A stretch of 64,000 bases of DNA, taken from positions 62,001-126,000 of the forward strand of contig CAJJDO010000036.1 in the NCBI GenBank assembly GCA_905183005.1, given 5' to 3'. The translations under genes were made by a program, and so were the position numbers. Below, piece after piece: positions 61,448 through 64,000 of the stretch. The notes under the pieces were generated by a model, which was given only the letters and a program-made list of their open reading frames with translations, was not told where the DNA came from and made no database searches. Origin of the DNA: Paramecium pentaurelia (Eukaryota; Ciliophora; Oligohymenophorea; Peniculida; Parameciidae). The stretch's first letter is position 1. The number at the start of each line of letters is the position of its first letter.

Positions 61448-64000
61448 TCAATCTAATAAATTTTCTTCATTAACTATACTTCTAAAATTCCTATAGAAGG
61501 AATCATCAAAAATTAATGTATGACGAGGAAATAAATATACACTTTATTTTAAGTATAAAAATTGTTAATAGTTGTATTTGTCAATTTTTGTAAAGTAAAA
61601 AATAACCAATATGATCTCAAATACTAAATAGAAAATACAAAATAACTATAATTATTTAATACTATAAATTACTTATTAATTTAAAATTAAACTTTATGCT
61701 GAATCAACTAAATTGTTATAAAATTAATCTTTCATAATTTCAATAATATCTGTTAAAATTGTTGATCCTTCTAATTCTAATAATGTAGATGCAGGTTGAA
61801 TAGTAAAATTCTATGTATCTGATTATTGAACTCCAACAGAATTCAATATATAAATTAATGTTTATGAGAATCCTTAAACTAAATTACCTTACATAACTTA
61901 ATGGCAAAATGATTAAGTTTATTATTTTAATTCATTACTCTAAAATTCACATAAATTTCCAGTGTTTATACTTGTAAAAAAATCAATTAAATATTCATCA
62001 AATAAATAATCTTTATTACTTAAATTGAGATTCTCTTATTAATATTTCTTAATTGCATTCAAAGCATTAAAAATAACTGCATAAGTTTAATCTATATCAG
62101 TTGAATTAAGAAAAGGATATCTAAATTTTACACGAAATAATATTTCTTTTTGAGCATACACAGCTGGTATATCAACTCCTAAATCTGATAATTATTAATA
62201 AAAAACTGCTGTCTTTTCATATTTTATGAAATATAATCTGAAAGTTAAAAATAAATAAATGCTAAATGCAGCAAACATTAGAAAATGTCCAATACTAAGA
62301 GTAAGTCCTAATATTGGTTTATTATTAATAAGTTTAGTATTTGATTTTTTTGAAAAAAATGATTTTTATTTGATATTTGATTTATCTAATTAATTATCAA
62401 TTGAATCAATATCTATTGAAAATCCTTTTACTATATCCATATCTTAAATTACTATTTATTATAAATAAGATAATCTTAATTTTTCTTACTCAAGAACATT
62501 TAAATCAATTGAAGAAATATATTTCATAATAGCATTTTTTTCATTATTATGTCTAATTTATTGTAAAATAATTATCAAAGTTATCATAAAGTTCAATACC
62601 AAAAATGGAAAATATCCAAACATCCATTTTTACTTTTCTTAATTTGATCTTTCAAGTGTAATATCTAAAATAACAACATTCAAATTATCAAACATAGATT
62701 TTACTATTTGATAATCTTTATAAGTAAAATAATAATAAGGATTGTCAAAGCTACCTCCAGCACCATCTAAGCGCAATTTGAATTCATATTAATAATTCAA
62801 AGTTATTATTATAACTGATCTTTTGCTTACATTATATTCCTGTCCAGTATTATTAGTATTCACATATAACATTATAGGTAAATAAGTAATATTTGAAATC
62901 TAATCAATTTCACTTCTTAAAAGTACATCTCCCATACTTTTTTTCATTTTATCAAATGACAATATTAAATTATTTCTAGGAAATATTTATAACTAGGCAG
63001 CATAGGAAGAGTTAATCACTTTCCTACCAAGCATTTCTCTATAATTTATTTAAGTAAATCTTGAGACTGAAAAGGACTCTAAAGGGCCAGTTACATCATA
63101 TCTTACTGAAAGCAATTTCATATCATTTATAAAACTACGTATATTAGATATCAAGGATAGGTTCTATATTAAATATAAAAATACTTACAATTATTACATA
63201 AACTTAAACTAATAATATAAAGAGTATAAAGTTATAATTGGCTTTTATTAATTTTGATGAACTTTTCAAAGATTTACAAAGTGAATAAATAATTTCAAAT
63301 TTTTTGTAAAATTTTGACTTTTTTATCATTGTTATAGAAGAACCAGATGCAAAATCTCTAATCTCATTCTAAAATGTAAAATTTTTCTTATTTATAAATT
63401 CCTCATTCATAGATTCTTTAGGACTAAACAATTTTTGATTAGGCTTAAATTATTATTACATAGGATTAGTTTATTCTTAATCAACTAATAGATCAGTCAT
63501 ATATAGTTTGGACTCTACATGTTGGGTTTCACTTTAATTTAGAGGATTAACTTTTTTGATTAAAGATATATCATAAATATCTTAATAAGGGAAGGCTTTA
63601 TCAATATCCTCATCTATTTCTTCTTTCATTCTCTCTAATTTTTAAATTATATTTTAGTCATTTGTTTATTGTCTCTAAAATATACTAGTATCTAATCTAG
63701 AATCTATATAATTTCTATTGTTGTTTGCTCTAATGTTATCTAAAGTAATCATATAACACATATTTTCATTTTTAAATTTCTTTTCAATTATAATATTACA
63801 AACATAATCTAAGTATCTTTAACCTGCTTATTTGGCATTTGAAGTTAAGAGTCGTATATTATGGTTAAAGAAATTCTTTACATTAGATTAGATCATAGAA
63901 TCAAATTCAGGAATGATATTAAATATAGTTCCAAGACTTTTTGTAGAAATGAATCCTGTTGAATATTAATTATTCCCTAAAATTTAATTACTAATATTAT
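61448..64000 (-). CDS. Multi-pass membrane protein, paralogue of the 9.8-kb gene; 5' end outside window
   Basis: The coding frame enters from the right edge with a PAS-like region (TKSLGTIFNIIPEFDSMIQS, then AKQAGQRYLDYVCNIIIEKK). It continues through a Gln/Glu-rich cytosolic stretch, a TM (NYNFILFILLVQVYVII) and an extracytosolic domain (SVRYDVTGPLESFSVSR, then GGSFDNPYYYF). Further TMs follow (WMFGYFPFLVLNFMITLII; LSIGHFLMFAAFSIYLFL), then a terminal TM and the tail SVYLFPRHTLIFDDSFYRNF. The order of late TMs, loop and tail parallels the gene at 9,794-14,533, whose tail is SVPLGSIVCDDNFLRNTRSF. A 25-nt intron was placed after VQVYVII. At least 800 aa are present; the N-terminal TM bundle is expected beyond the window. 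Confidence 0.65.

Overview
The window is macronuclear-type DNA of a ciliate, almost certainly a Paramecium of the P. aurelia group. The evidence: it is very AT-rich; TAA and TAG are read as glutamine in every recognisable gene and TGA is the only stop; introns are tiny (about 20-31 nt, GTA...TAG); genes are packed tens of bases apart on both strands; and there are three trichocyst matrix protein (TMP) genes. All gene models below were translated by eye with the ciliate code. Standard-code ORFs in this window are mostly meaningless fragments.

Layout. 1-9,070 (all minus strand): a TMP gene running off the left edge, an SCP/FCP1-like phosphatase with a polyglutamine tract of more than 200 residues encoded by a (TAA)n array, a tandem double polycystin channel, and a MORN-repeat protein. 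9,794-14,533 (plus): a large multi-pass membrane protein. 14,579-22,033: a TEY-type MAP kinase (minus), two coiled-coil proteins (plus), a decayed SPFH/stomatin-like gene (minus) and an aspartyl-tRNA-synthetase-like gene (plus) split by an exact 1,083-bp duplication around a single N, probably an assembly artefact. 22,478-27,529: coiled-coil protein, small secreted Cys-rich protein, C1D-like protein with an apparent frameshift, probable mRNA-capping RNA triphosphatase, SF-assemblin. 27,911-35,934: kinesin-like protein with a degenerate P-loop, two tandem TMPs, galactokinase, hotdog thioesterase, a multi-TM protein. 36,178-43,231: PH-like and TPR proteins, a DDB1/CPSF-A-like beta-propeller, and PEX5. 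43,279-51,764: an 8.5-kb Piezo channel. 52,104-61,375: degenerate CDK, ANP32, a basic hypothetical protein, membrane-anchored histidine acid phosphatase, ribosomal protein eL33 and three poorly characterised genes. 61,448-64,000: a second member of the 9.8-kb membrane-protein family, running off the right edge.

No operons are expected and gene order is mostly unrelated functionally. Some themes recur: secretory trichocyst contents (three TMPs), mechanosensory or calcium-channel candidates (Piezo and double polycystin), cytoskeleton (SF-assemblin, kinesin-like), and RNA or ribosome biogenesis (C1D, RNA triphosphatase, eL33). Signs of paralogue decay, typical of a genome with past whole-genome duplications, are visible in the SPFH pseudogene, the Asp-RS-like gene, the CDK-like gene and the kinesin-like gene. 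No tRNA, rRNA, CRISPR array or recognisable transposon was seen.
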